Shown: positions 1 to 9,011 of the stretch, in pieces
Layout of the letters: each line of letters starts with the position of its first letter
How positions within the stretch are numbered: the first letter of the stretch is position 1
Source of the DNA: GCA-2729495 sp037387125
GTDB lineage: Bacteria; Pseudomonadota; Gammaproteobacteria; Steroidobacterales; GCA-2729495
Length of the DNA stretch: 64,000 nucleotides
Assembly (NCBI GenBank): GCA_037387125.1
Contig: JARRLL010000016.1
Coordinates: 35,969-99,968, forward strand
Direction: 5' to 3'
Notes under the pieces: generated by a model
Seen by the model: the letters and a program-made list of their open reading frames with translations, nothing else
Databases searched by the model: none
What the model was told of the DNA's origin: nothing
Position numbers and translations under genes: made by a program

Positions 1-300
1 CAGTTTCGGCAATTGCGTCTGGGCTATGTAGTCGGCGGGCTTGCAGCGTTGGTCGGCCTGGCGGAAGTCGTGGGTGTGGAAACCGGCGGAGCGCTTTTGA
101 TCTTTGGCGCCGCGTTTATGTTTCACGGCATGGCCGTGACGGCATGGTGGGCCGGGATGCTGGCCTGGCCGCGGGGATGGTGGATAGGTTTGTGTATACT
201 GCTTTTGCTGATACCGAACCTGCTAATTGTGGGGTTGATGGTCTTTGCAACCATCGGCTTTATTGATAACTGGTATAGCTTGCGCCGCAAACCGGCCTAA
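1..300 (+). CDS. DUF2232 family membrane protein, 3' end (5' truncated by window)
   Basis: The reading frame is open from the first base, so the gene begins before the window and no start is assigned. The visible ~99 residues are almost entirely hydrophobic, with about three membrane segments, and end in a short basic tail (GFIDNWYSLRRK). A multi-spanning DUF2232 (YybS-like) protein commonly sits between rpsR and rplI in Gammaproteobacteria, and rplI follows 46 bp downstream, so position and character agree. The function of the family is not established. The family call rests mainly on synteny and the C-terminal motif. Confidence 0.7.
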   Translation, partial: QFRQLRLGYVVGGLAALVGLAEVVGVETGGALLIFGAAFMFHGMAVTAWWAGMLAWPRGWWIGLCILLLLIPNLLIVGLMVFATIGFIDNWYSLRRKPA

Positions 301-346
301 GCATTTGAAGTTGGATCGGCGCTGGCCGGTTGAAGGAGAAATCAGA

Positions 347-853
347 ATGGAAGTCATTCTGCTGGAAAAAGTCGAAAACCTGGGCAACATCGGTGATCAG
401 GTAAACGTTAAATCAGGTTATGGCCGTAACTTTTTGCTTCCTAAGGGAAAAGCTACGCTTGCCACTCCTGAGAATATCGCTGTTTTTGAAGCCCGCCGCG
501 CCGAACTCGAGGCCAGGCAGGCCGAAGAGCTGGCCGTCGCTAAAGCCCGGGCGGCGAAGCTGGAGGGGCTGGTTTTGTCGATCGAGGCCAAGGCCGGTTC
601 GGAAGGCAAGCTGTTCGGTTCGCTGGGTACGATCGATATCGCCGAAGCCGCAACGGCGGCGGGTATCGAGATTCAGCGCAGTGAAGTCCGGCTGCCCGAC
701 GGTCCCTTGCGCACCGTAGGTGAGCACGAGCTCGAAATTCACCTGCATAGCGATCTGAATGTGGCAATCAAAGTAAACGTCGTGAGTGATGGCGAAGAAG
801 TGAATCTTGACGAGGATCTGGATCAGGATTCCGCCGGTGACGAGGACGAGTAG
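347..853 (+). CDS. rplI: 50S ribosomal protein L9
   Basis: L9 binds 23S rRNA at the base of the L1 stalk and helps maintain reading frame. The start ATG at 347 follows a strong ribosome binding site (GAAGGAGAA, 332-340). The 168-residue product has the family N-terminus (MEVILLEKVENLG) and the rRNA-binding signature VKSGYGRNFLLPKGKA, then a long connecting helix and the C-terminal domain. It is about 20 residues longer than the usual ~149 because of a very acidic tail rich in Asp and Glu. The longer upstream extension of this frame is not coding. dnaB follows after 12 bp, a common gammaproteobacterial order. Confidence 0.97.
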   Translation: MEVILLEKVENLGNIGDQVNVKSGYGRNFLLPKGKATLATPENIAVFEARRAELEARQAEELAVAKARAAKLEGLVLSIEAKAGSEGKLFGSLGTIDIAEAATAAGIEIQRSEVRLPDGPLRTVGEHELEIHLHSDLNVAIKVNVVSDGEEVNLDEDLDQDSAGDEDE

Positions 854-865
854 AGTATCCCTTAA

Positions 866-2272
866 ATGGTGCAATCGGTCAGGCATTCTATGAGCGGTTT
901 GTCGCTGACCGAACAGGTCAACAGGCCGCCTGCTTCGGATGAAGCGGAGCAGGCGCTGCTCGGCGGCCTGATGCTCGACAATCATTCGTGGGAGATCATA
1001 GCGGGCCGCGTTTCGCAGACGGATTTTTACCGTCAGGATCACCGGCTGATTTTTGATGCGTTGAGCGCCTTGGCCGATAAAGACCGGCCTCGAGACGCTA
1101 TTACCGTGTCCGAATACCTGGAAAGTCGCGGGAACCTGGCGGACGCGGGTGGGCTTGCCTACCTGAGTACGCTCGTAAAAGACACGCCGAGCGCCGCAAA
1201 CATCACGACCTATGCCGATATCGTTCGCGAACGCGCGCTGTTGCGTGAATTGATCGAGGTCGGCAATGACATAGCGGCGAGCGCTTTCCATACCGAGGGA
1301 CGGGCTGCCACGGAGCTGGTGGACGAGGCAGAAAAGCGCGTATTTGAAATCGCGGATAAAGGCTCGCGAAGCAAGGCGGGATTCAGGCAAATCAGGGAAA
1401 TCTGCGGGCCGATGATCGACCGCCTGGATGACCTGCATCGTGCCGGCGCCGAAATCACGGGTCTCTCCACGGGCTATACCGAGTTTGACAAGATTACGCA
1501 GGGCCTGCAAAAGGGTGACCTGATTATTCTTGCCGGCCGCCCGTCGATGGGCAAGACCACGCTGGCCCTGAATGTCGCCGAGAATGCAGCATTTACGCCG
1601 GTGGAACCGAAGCCGGTGGCGGTTTTCAGCATGGAGATGTCGACCGAGCAGCTGGCCTTGCGCTTTGTGTCGTCGCTTGGGCGGGTTAGCCAGGGGCATC
1701 TGCGTAACGGTCGGTTTACCGATGATGACTGGCCGCGCATCAATAGTGCCATCCAGCAAATGTCGCAGGCGCCGGTTTTTATCGACGATACGCCGGCGCT
1801 GACTCCGTCGCAGGTTCGGGCCCGTGCGCGTCGCCTGAAACGACAGCACGACATCGGCCTGATTGTCATTGATTACCTGCAGCTTATGTCCGTCGGTGGT
1901 TCGACCGAAAACAGGGCGACTGAAATTTCGGAAATATCCAGGTCACTGAAAGCGCTTGCGAGAGAACTTAACGTGCCGGTCATCGTGTTGTCGCAGCTCA
2001 ACCGCAGTGTCGAACAGCGTCCCGATAAGCGCCCGATCATGTCTGATCTGCGAGAATCGGGTGCAATCGAGCAGGACGCCGACCTCATCGTGTTCATTTA
2101 CAGGGATGAGGTCTATAACGATGAGTCACCCAAGAAAGGTCAGGCCGATATTATTATTGCCAAACACCGAAACGGTGAAATAGGCGATTTCTCACTGACA
2201 TTCCGCGGCCAGTTCTCGCGCTTCGAAAACTACGTGCCCGAGTTTGAATTGCCCCCTGACAGGAGTTTTTAG
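866..2272 (+). CDS. dnaB: Replicative DNA helicase DnaB
   Basis: Hexameric 5'-3' helicase that unwinds DNA at the replication fork and recruits primase. The 468-residue protein has the N-terminal primase-interaction domain (roughly residues 20-130) and a RecA-like C-terminal ATPase domain with Walker A GRPSMGKTT near residue 224 and Walker B IGLIVIDYLQLM near residue 331. Length is normal for the family. There is no good ribosome binding site before the ATG at 866; an in-frame ATG at 890 (MSGLSL) is the alternative start. The stop codon shares a base with the alr GTG start (TAGTG), suggesting translational coupling. Confidence 0.97.
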   Translation: MVQSVRHSMSGLSLTEQVNRPPASDEAEQALLGGLMLDNHSWEIIAGRVSQTDFYRQDHRLIFDALSALADKDRPRDAITVSEYLESRGNLADAGGLAYLSTLVKDTPSAANITTYADIVRERALLRELIEVGNDIAASAFHTEGRAATELVDEAEKRVFEIADKGSRSKAGFRQIREICGPMIDRLDDLHRAGAEITGLSTGYTEFDKITQGLQKGDLIILAGRPSMGKTTLALNVAENAAFTPVEPKPVAVFSMEMSTEQLALRFVSSLGRVSQGHLRNGRFTDDDWPRINSAIQQMSQAPVFIDDTPALTPSQVRARARRLKRQHDIGLIVIDYLQLMSVGGSTENRATEISEISRSLKALARELNVPVIVLSQLNRSVEQRPDKRPIMSDLRESGAIEQDADLIVFIYRDEVYNDESPKKGQADIIIAKHRNGEIGDFSLTFRGQFSRFENYVPEFELPPDRSF

Positions 2273-3426
2273 TGACGGATTCGACCGTCGCGTTAGTTCA
2301 GCCCGACGCGATCAGACACAATCTTCAGCGTCTTCGTAACGCAGCGCCCGGCTGCAAAGTCATGGCTGTTATCAAGGCGAATGCCTATGGGCACGGCTTG
2401 ATTGCGGTGGCCAGGATTTTGGGGCATGTCGACGCGCTTGCAGTGGCCCGAGTGTCAGAAGGCGTGCGCCTTAGGGAAGCGGGGATTACCAACAGAATCG
2501 TAGTGCTGGAAGGTTGCAGCGACATCGAGGAAGTTCAGGGCGCCATGGTGCACGACATGGAAATTGTCGTTCATGACCCGGCGCATTTCGAGATTCTGCA
2601 GAACATAGGCGAAGCGAATGTACTAACGGTTTGGCTCAAATTAGACACCGGTATGGGGCGGTTGGGGTTCGATCCGGCAGATCTCGATTCTTGTCTCCAG
2701 CGCTTAAAAGCGATCAGTGTGATTCGAGACGATGTAAGACTGATGACGCATCTTGCCTGCGCCGATAACCCTGACAATCCGAAAACGCTTGAACAGCTGC
2801 GACAGTTCGGCGGAGCGCTTGGTGATTTTAGCGGCGACATCAGCATAGCGAATTCGGCGGGGATACTGCTCTGGCCGCAGACACTTGAGCCATCGCTGGA
2901 GCTCAACTACCGGGGCGAGAACTGGGTTCGCCCGGGTCTGGCTTTGTTCGGGGCATCGCCGGTGCTCGGCAAGAGCGCCCGGGAAATGGGGTTGTTGCCG
3001 GCCATGAGTTTCGAGTCCAGGCTGATAGCCGTGAAGACGATCAAGAAGGGCGATACGGTTGGTTACGGTGGTGACTGGCGAGCCGAGCGCGACACCATTG
3101 TCGGAGTTGTAGCGGCCGGTTACGGCGACGGATATCCGCGCCATCTGCAGGCCGGCACGCCCGTCCTGGTTAACGGCCGGCGTGTAGCACTGATTGGCCG
3201 CGTGTCTATGGACATGATTAATGTGGACCTGACCGATGTTCCGGTGGCTCATGTGGGCGACCGTGTCGTGTTATGGGGCGGGCATTTACCCGTGGAAGAA
3301 ATAGCCGCACGCGCCAACACGATACCGTACGAGCTGATGTGCGGGCTTAGTCAGCGGGTCGCGCACCGGCTCGTGCATTCGGATTCCGCGGCCGCGCAGA
3401 GCAGCGGTCAGGCTACTTCAGTCTGA
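2272..3426 (+). CDS. alr: Alanine racemase
   Basis: PLP-dependent enzyme interconverting L- and D-alanine for peptidoglycan synthesis in the cytoplasm. The start is GTG overlapping the dnaB stop, with AGGAG at 2261-2265 as ribosome binding site. The PLP lysine is K35 in the motif VIKANAYGHG, and the opposing catalytic tyrosine region is GYGDGYPR in the C-terminal beta domain. The 384-residue length is slightly above the usual ~360, due to a short Ser/Ala-rich tail. dnaB-alr adjacency is common in Gammaproteobacteria. It converges with the FHA gene 26 bp away. Confidence 0.96.
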   Translation: MTDSTVALVQPDAIRHNLQRLRNAAPGCKVMAVIKANAYGHGLIAVARILGHVDALAVARVSEGVRLREAGITNRIVVLEGCSDIEEVQGAMVHDMEIVVHDPAHFEILQNIGEANVLTVWLKLDTGMGRLGFDPADLDSCLQRLKAISVIRDDVRLMTHLACADNPDNPKTLEQLRQFGGALGDFSGDISIANSAGILLWPQTLEPSLELNYRGENWVRPGLALFGASPVLGKSAREMGLLPAMSFESRLIAVKTIKKGDTVGYGGDWRAERDTIVGVVAAGYGDGYPRHLQAGTPVLVNGRRVALIGRVSMDMINVDLTDVPVAHVGDRVVLWGGHLPVEEIAARANTIPYELMCGLSQRVAHRLVHSDSAAAQSSGQATSV

Positions 3427-3452
3427 GCGACGTCCAGTCCCGGCCGTTGGTT

Positions 3453-4208
3453 TCAGCTCGCGAAAAAACCCATCTTTATGCCGATCAACTCGATGACATC
3501 GTTGTCGTCGAGTTTTAGTGCTTGCGACCCAAGTGCCATGCCATTCACTTTCGGCGCTTCGCTTTTCTTGTTTTCGACCATGACGATGTAATAGCCCTCA
3601 CTGCGTTTGGTGATGGCAATTACCTGCACGCCGGGGCTGCCAAGCGTCGTCAGCGCTTTGTTTAGTTCGACCTCACGACCGGCAAATTTTCCGTTTAGCA
3701 CCTGAATTTTTGCATTACTTACCTGGCGGTAGGTAGACGCAACTCCCGGCGCTTTCGTCGCTACGGCCGCCGCGGTTGTTGTGTCGGCGGTGGAAGTGGC
3801 CACCTGGGGGCTTGCGCCGGCCCTGGATGCCTCGGCAGCTGCCGCTTCGCGCACTGCTTTCTGTGCGTCGCCGATAATCATTGTGCTGGCAAACTCGTCG
3901 TCGGATTCTTCTTCTTCTGCGACCGTTTCTACGTAGCGCAGCTGATGATGGCCGATCGTTACGACATCGCCGTGCTGCAGGGCATGCTTCTTGATGAGCT
4001 TGCCATTGACGTATGTGCCGTTCGTACTGCTCAAGTCCTCGAGAAATGAATCATTGAGGATGTTAATGATCAGTGAGTGGTGACCGCTGACTGCTGGATT
4101 ATCAATCCGCACGTCATTATCGGGCAGTCGCCCTATCGTGTAGCGTTCCTTGGTCATATTAAATTCAGCCAGAACCTGACCACCAAGGCTTAATATCAAA
4201 CGTGCCAT
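3453..4208 (-). CDS. Double-FHA domain protein
   Basis: FHA domains bind phosphothreonine peptides. The 251-residue protein has a canonical N-terminal FHA domain (about residues 22-75; GRLPDNDVRI, then SGHHSLI and SSTNGTYVNG, covering the Arg, Ser-His and Asn-Gly binding residues). An Ala/Thr-rich linker (about 95-155) leads to a second, degenerate FHA-like fold (about 160-251; GREVELNKALTTLGSPG, then VNGMALGSQALKLDDNDVI). No signal peptide is visible, so it is cytoplasmic. It is the last gene of a kinase-phosphatase-FHA operon, 12 bp downstream of the PP2C gene, and is a likely substrate or reader of the kinase (inference). Confidence 0.9.
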   Translation of the reverse strand: MARLILSLGGQVLAEFNMTKERYTIGRLPDNDVRIDNPAVSGHHSLIINILNDSFLEDLSSTNGTYVNGKLIKKHALQHGDVVTIGHHQLRYVETVAEEEESDDEFASTMIIGDAQKAVREAAAAEASRAGASPQVATSTADTTTAAAVATKAPGVASTYRQVSNAKIQVLNGKFAGREVELNKALTTLGSPGVQVIAITKRSEGYYIVMVENKKSEAPKVNGMALGSQALKLDDNDVIELIGIKMGFFAS

Positions 4209-4220
4209 GCGCGACCTGCC

Positions 4221-5057
4221 TTAAATACCCATATGAAGAAGGTTTTTCAGTTTACTCACCAAACCCGTTCGGGCCGGAAAAGGTTCGAGCGCCTTTATCA
4301 ACATCACCGAGATATTGTCTTTTCCGCCATGCTCGTTGCTGAGTTGCACGAGTTGCTGACCCACCATTTCCAGATTAGCACTAAACGTGCTGATAGTTAA
4401 GTGAATCTCCTCGTCGTCAACCATATCCGGGAGGCCATCAGAACACAGGAGGTAAAGATCCTCGGGTTCAACCGCAATTTCCTGCACATCCACATCCACG
4501 ACTGCTTCTACTCCCAGTGCGCGGGTCACGTAGTTCTTGTTAGTGGAGCGTTCCGCCTCCTCGCGCGAGTAAAAACCGCGGTCGACGAGTTCCTGCAGGA
4601 GCGAATGATCCAGGGTGATCTGCTGAAGTCGGTTCTTTCGCATACGGTATAGCCGCGAGTCGCCCACGTGGGCTATCGACATCTTGTTGTCATAGAACAG
4701 GCAGGTCACGATTGTTGTGCCCATGCCATGGCAGCTTTCCTGGCTGTGAGCAGTTTGATGAATAATTTTGTTGGCTCGCGAGATTGCATCGCGCAGGACT
4801 ATAGTCTGGCGCATCATTCCGGTTTCGGATTCAGTCTCACCGCGGTTTTCCCGCGTGCAGGCCTCAGTAGCCAATTCAAGTATCGTTTTTACAGCGATGC
4901 TGCTGGCCACTTCGCCTGCGTTGTAGCCGCCCATGCCGTCCGCCAGTACAAACAAACCTGCATCCCTGTCGCTGCCGATGGCATCTTCGTTGTGGTCGCG
5001 CACTTTACCAGTGTCTGATATTTCCACCGCGGCAAATTTTTTTCTTAGGCTGATCAT
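4221..5057 (-). CDS. PP2C-type Ser/Thr protein phosphatase
   Basis: Metal-dependent phosphatase that reverses Ser/Thr phosphorylation. The 278-residue protein has the PP2C motifs in order: SDTGKVRDHNEDA near the N-terminus, LADGMGGYNAGEVAS (metal-binding DGxxG), HVGDSRLYRMR, CSDGLPDM (metal Asp), and GGKDNISVMLI near the C-terminus. No membrane segment is visible. It starts 5 bp after the kinase stop, so the two are almost certainly co-translated, which is the normal arrangement for antagonistic kinase-phosphatase pairs. A short basic C-terminal extension follows the domain. Confidence 0.94.
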   Translation of the reverse strand: MISLRKKFAAVEISDTGKVRDHNEDAIGSDRDAGLFVLADGMGGYNAGEVASSIAVKTILELATEACTRENRGETESETGMMRQTIVLRDAISRANKIIHQTAHSQESCHGMGTTIVTCLFYDNKMSIAHVGDSRLYRMRKNRLQQITLDHSLLQELVDRGFYSREEAERSTNKNYVTRALGVEAVVDVDVQEIAVEPEDLYLLCSDGLPDMVDDEEIHLTISTFSANLEMVGQQLVQLSNEHGGKDNISVMLIKALEPFPARTGLVSKLKNLLHMGI

Positions 5058-5062
5058 AAATG

Positions 5063-7537
5063 CTAAAAGTTCTTAGCGCATTCGCGCAGGGCGATGGCCA
5101 TCTCACGCCCACTTGTGAAGCGGCGCGCTGGATTCTTGGCCATTGATTTTGAAACTATTACGTCCACGCAGGCAGGCAGGTCTTTGCGCAGATCGCTAAC
5201 AGGTGTGTGTTTTTCGTTCAGGATTTTATCCATCAGCTTCGGTATAGAATCCGCGCGAAACGGAGCATGACCGGTTAGTAGCTGATACATGGTGATTCCG
5301 AGGGAATACAAGTCAGACTGTCCGGTCACGCCTGCCGCGGATAACTGTTCAGGTGACATATAGGAAGGCGTGCCGAGGATTACTCCTGTCTTGGTGCGGC
5401 TGTTATCTGTCAGCCGGGCAATTCCGAAGTCCGTAATTTTCAGGGTGTCTGTTGCGGCATGATACATGAGGTTTGCCGGTTTGATATCCCGGTGCACCAC
5501 GTTCTGGCGATGCGCATAGTCTAGAGCCTCGGCAGCCCGTGCCGCCAGTTCGAGCACCCATTTCGCGGGCATCAGGTTGTCCGGCGAAGTGTGGTTCAGC
5601 AGGGATACGCCCTGGAAGTACTCCATAGCGAGGTACGACACATCATCGTCTTCACCGGCATCGTATATGGCAATAATGTTCGGGTGGTTCAGGCGGCCCG
5701 CCGATTCAGCCTCGCGACGAAATTGCACTTTAGCATTCTGCAATTCTTCATGATCAAACTCCCTGGCGAGTGCCAGGGTCTTGATTGCCACTTTACGATT
5801 TATAGCGGGATCTCTACCGAGGTAGACAGTCGCCATTGCGCCCTTACCCAGAACTTTCTCGATTTCATAACGTCCGAGCTGCCTGCGGTCGAGCGTGCCG
5901 ACGCTATTTGATATTTTGCGACGGCTGTTCGCGGCCCGTTTGCGGGCCCCGGATAATTTGTTCAACAGGGCGCGCACGTCGCGATAGTTGGGGTCCAGTT
6001 TGTTTATGTGCAGCAGGACCTTTTCAGCTCGCGCAAACTCTTTCGCGTTGCCATGAATCATCGCGATTTCATACATCTTTTCTTTTGTTTCTTCGGTTGG
6101 GGCTTGTTGCCGCAAAACCGAAAACTCGAGATCGAGTTGGCTCTGGTTGCTGGTTCCGTGGTATGCCGCTGGCCGCAGCGTTTCGGCGCGGCGGGGCACA
6201 GGCGTATAAATTGCTCTGAACACGTGTTGTACCCAGACGGCCAGAGCCGCGAAAATCGCAACTGAAGCGAGTTGAATCCAAATGCCCTCGGAGACGAGGA
6301 ACCATGCTTGCAGGCTCAAGACAATAACTGCCAGGAGTACGCCCATCAGCAAGCTACCGATCAGCGGCATTGCGGGTACCCAGAGCAGGGCCAGCACCAG
6401 CAGAGAGGCGAGCGCGCCTATCTCGACTGCCGGCAACCATTCCGGCCGCAGCAAAAAGTCATTCTCCAGCAGGTTAGAAAGATTAGTGGCAACCAATAAC
6501 AATGGTGACATGTGCGAATCGACGGGGGTTGCGATGCCAGGCATCGACGCATCCACGGATTCTCCTACGAGTACGATGCGATCCCGGATCAGGGCAGGAT
6601 CTACATTGCCGGCCTGCAATGCCCTCAGGCTGATCTCTCGAAAAGCAGGCTTTCCCATCGCGCCGACGTAATAGCGATTGAGCAGCTGTAGCTTGGGTCC
6701 CGTCCGAATAATTCGTTCGCCTATAGCAAGTGCGTCCGATGATGCCACCACGATGTCATTGTTTATACCGCGCAGGGAGACATCAGCGGAGAGGGCCAGA
6801 GACGGTAAATAGACACCATCCGCATTGATAACCAGATCGGTTTGTCGCACAAAGCCGTCATCATCAGGTGTAAAGCTGCTGATGCCGAGCGCCCGCACAG
6901 ATGAGCATATATTCGCCGGAGGGACGGCCACGTGTCGAACGCGAGTCAGCCTGGGTAGCGCGCTAACCTCGACGCCCTGTGTATTGACGCCGTGCTCTGC
7001 ACAAGCTTCTACTGAGTTGTTTTCCAGCGCGAAGCTCGTGATATGGGCGGAAAGTAGTATTTTGCCGGAGTCAGTAAATTGTCTGGCAAGCTGCTGCCGG
7101 TCATCGTAGCGTTTGCGGAACTCTGTCAGCTGTCCGCCAAGAGGGTCCACGCCGCCGTTAAGGCTGGCTATTTGACTTGCTTGCCGCTGGAGTTGCTCCA
7201 GAGCCCTAATCTGGTCTTCATCGGGCACATCCGGCAGCCGAATCGGCTGAGTTGCGACGATCAGTCGCGCGCCCAGCCCATCCAGCGTGTTTGCGAGCTC
7301 GCCAAATTTTTCGCCGGTCCATATTTGCCGCTGTTTTTCTGTACGGGAATCGACGGTAAGAAGCAGGATTTGGTCGCTGGCCGTCTTATACTGGTAGAGC
7401 TGGAAATAATCGTATGCACGGTATTCCAATCCGCTAATGTGGCCTATAAAGCCCGTCGCGACCGCCAGTATGAGCAGCGTAACTGTTGCCCAAAGCTTGC
7501 CTACCGCGGGATTTACCGTATGTGACCGGGAGTTCAT
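5063..7537 (-). CDS. CHASE2 sensor Ser/Thr protein kinase (transmembrane)
   Basis: Receptor-like Hanks-type kinase of 824 residues. One membrane helix lies at about 15-35, followed by a periplasmic CHASE2 sensor domain (about 40-365) and three closely spaced helices (about 370-440). A linker with a TPR-like helical stretch (about 485-530) precedes the kinase domain (about 555-820). Kinase motifs are complete: glycine loop GKGAMATVYLG (564-574), catalytic lysine K586 in VAIK, HRD at 682-684, DFG at 703-705, and GTPSYMSPEQ in the activation segment. It leads the operon with the PP2C and FHA genes. The signal sensed by the CHASE2 domain is unknown. Confidence 0.94.
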   Translation of the reverse strand: MNSRSHTVNPAVGKLWATVTLLILAVATGFIGHISGLEYRAYDYFQLYQYKTASDQILLLTVDSRTEKQRQIWTGEKFGELANTLDGLGARLIVATQPIRLPDVPDEDQIRALEQLQRQASQIASLNGGVDPLGGQLTEFRKRYDDRQQLARQFTDSGKILLSAHITSFALENNSVEACAEHGVNTQGVEVSALPRLTRVRHVAVPPANICSSVRALGISSFTPDDDGFVRQTDLVINADGVYLPSLALSADVSLRGINNDIVVASSDALAIGERIIRTGPKLQLLNRYYVGAMGKPAFREISLRALQAGNVDPALIRDRIVLVGESVDASMPGIATPVDSHMSPLLLVATNLSNLLENDFLLRPEWLPAVEIGALASLLVLALLWVPAMPLIGSLLMGVLLAVIVLSLQAWFLVSEGIWIQLASVAIFAALAVWVQHVFRAIYTPVPRRAETLRPAAYHGTSNQSQLDLEFSVLRQQAPTEETKEKMYEIAMIHGNAKEFARAEKVLLHINKLDPNYRDVRALLNKLSGARKRAANSRRKISNSVGTLDRRQLGRYEIEKVLGKGAMATVYLGRDPAINRKVAIKTLALAREFDHEELQNAKVQFRREAESAGRLNHPNIIAIYDAGEDDDVSYLAMEYFQGVSLLNHTSPDNLMPAKWVLELAARAAEALDYAHRQNVVHRDIKPANLMYHAATDTLKITDFGIARLTDNSRTKTGVILGTPSYMSPEQLSAAGVTGQSDLYSLGITMYQLLTGHAPFRADSIPKLMDKILNEKHTPVSDLRKDLPACVDVIVSKSMAKNPARRFTSGREMAIALRECAKNF

Positions 7538-7661
7538 TGCGACATATTATGGAAATGATTGGTATTTGGATGAGAACCATTCGTCGTTTTTTTCTGCCAT
7601 GTGGCGGGTTTTGCCAGCAAAATAGCCACATGAGTGCGACACCCGTCACAAATTTATAAAC

Positions 7662-9011
7662 ATGAGTCGAGCAACTGTTTCTTATACGTGCGCTGAGTGC
7701 GGCGGCCATACGCTTAAATGGCAGGGTCAGTGCCCCGCGTGCGGAGCGTGGAATACCCTGGCAGCCGGCAAGAGCGCAGCGGTTAAGCGCACCGGTTACG
7801 CGGGTGAAATAAAGGGTCTCAAGCTTGCCGATGTGCAGCAAGCGGAAGTCGAGCGTTTCTCGACCGGAATCCGCGAATTCGACCGGGTTCTGGGCGGCGG
7901 CCTGGTTTCCGGCTCGGTGGTGCTGATCGGCGGCGACCCTGGTATCGGAAAGTCTACGCTGCTGCTGCAAGCCGCAGGCGGCCAGCCGGCCGACCGTGAG
8001 GTTCTGTACGTCACCGGTGAGGAGTCGTTGCAACAGATATCGATGCGCGCCCGCCGACTTGGAGTAGAGACAGCGAATCTTTCGGTGATGGCCGAGACTT
8101 GCGTAGAGCACCTGGTGCAGGCGATAGGGGATGCTCCTGTTGCCTGCGTCGTTGTCGATTCCGTGCAGACCATGTACAGCGAGGAAATCGCGTCGGCTCC
8201 GGGATCGATTACGCAGCTGCGCGAATCAGCGGCACAGCTCGTGCGCATGGCAAAAAGTACCGGCACGACCGTGCTGCTGGTCGGTCATGTAACCAAGGAA
8301 GGGCATATCGCCGGCCCCCGTGTCCTGGAGCATATGGTTGACGCAGTCTTGTATTTCGAAAGCGAGTCCGACAGTCGCTTTCGAATACTGAGGGCATTCA
8401 AAAACCGGTTTGGGGCAGCCAATGAACTGGGTATATTCGCGATGACCGAAACGGGAATGCGGGAGGTCAAAAATCCTTCGGCAATTTTCCTGTCTCGCCA
8501 TCCCGACGCGGTGCCGGGCAGCGTGGTCACGGTATCCCGTGAAGGCAGCCGGCCGTTGCTTATCGAGGTGCAAGCATTGGCGGACCAGTCGGGCGGCGGC
8601 AACGCCCGCAGGCTTGCGCTCGGTCTGGATCAGAATCGGCTTTCGATGCTGTTGGCGACACTTAATCGTCACGCGGGCGTATCGGCCTACGACCACGACG
8701 TGTTCGTGAATGTGGTTGGCGGGGTTCGCATATCGGAAACCTCGGCTGATCTGGCCGCGCTGGTAGCCACCGTATCCAGTTTGCGCGACCGTCCGGTGGC
8801 GCGGTCCACGGTAGTTTTTGGCGAGGTTGGATTGTCCGGTGAAATTCGACCCGTTGCTTACGGTGAAGAGCGTTTGCGAGAGGCCGTCAAAAGAGGGTTC
8901 GACTGCGCTGTCGTAGCGCGCGCCAATGTGCCGAAGAAGCCCATCAAGGGCATGCAGATAATTGGCGTCGATTATTTACGTGGTGCGCTGGAAGCGCTGG
9001 GATTAAACTGA
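7662..9011 (+). CDS. radA: DNA repair protein RadA
   Basis: RecA-like ATPase that promotes branch migration of recombination intermediates. The 449-residue protein begins with a four-cysteine zinc finger (C10, C13, C24, C27). It then has Walker A GGDPGIGKSTLLLQ, the RadA signature KNRFG and a C-terminal Lon-protease-like domain (GGVRISETSADLA, GEVGLSGEIRPV). Length is normal. The ATG at 7662 lacks a Shine-Dalgarno sequence: it is preceded by TTTATAAAC, so the message may be very short-leadered or leaderless (inference). The gene diverges from the kinase operon, and its last 9 bp overlap the corC-like gene on the other strand. Confidence 0.96.
   Translation: MSRATVSYTCAECGGHTLKWQGQCPACGAWNTLAAGKSAAVKRTGYAGEIKGLKLADVQQAEVERFSTGIREFDRVLGGGLVSGSVVLIGGDPGIGKSTLLLQAAGGQPADREVLYVTGEESLQQISMRARRLGVETANLSVMAETCVEHLVQAIGDAPVACVVVDSVQTMYSEEIASAPGSITQLRESAAQLVRMAKSTGTTVLLVGHVTKEGHIAGPRVLEHMVDAVLYFESESDSRFRILRAFKNRFGAANELGIFAMTETGMREVKNPSAIFLSRHPDAVPGSVVTVSREGSRPLLIEVQALADQSGGGNARRLALGLDQNRLSMLLATLNRHAGVSAYDHDVFVNVVGGVRISETSADLAALVATVSSLRDRPVARSTVVFGEVGLSGEIRPVAYGEERLREAVKRGFDCAVVARANVPKKPIKGMQIIGVDYLRGALEALGLN

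Noticed and set aside
413..1849. A 478-codon open frame on the minus strand across rplI and dnaB
   Set aside because: It is antisense to two well-supported genes, has no family features and no ribosome binding site. High GC gives long chance frames in this phase.
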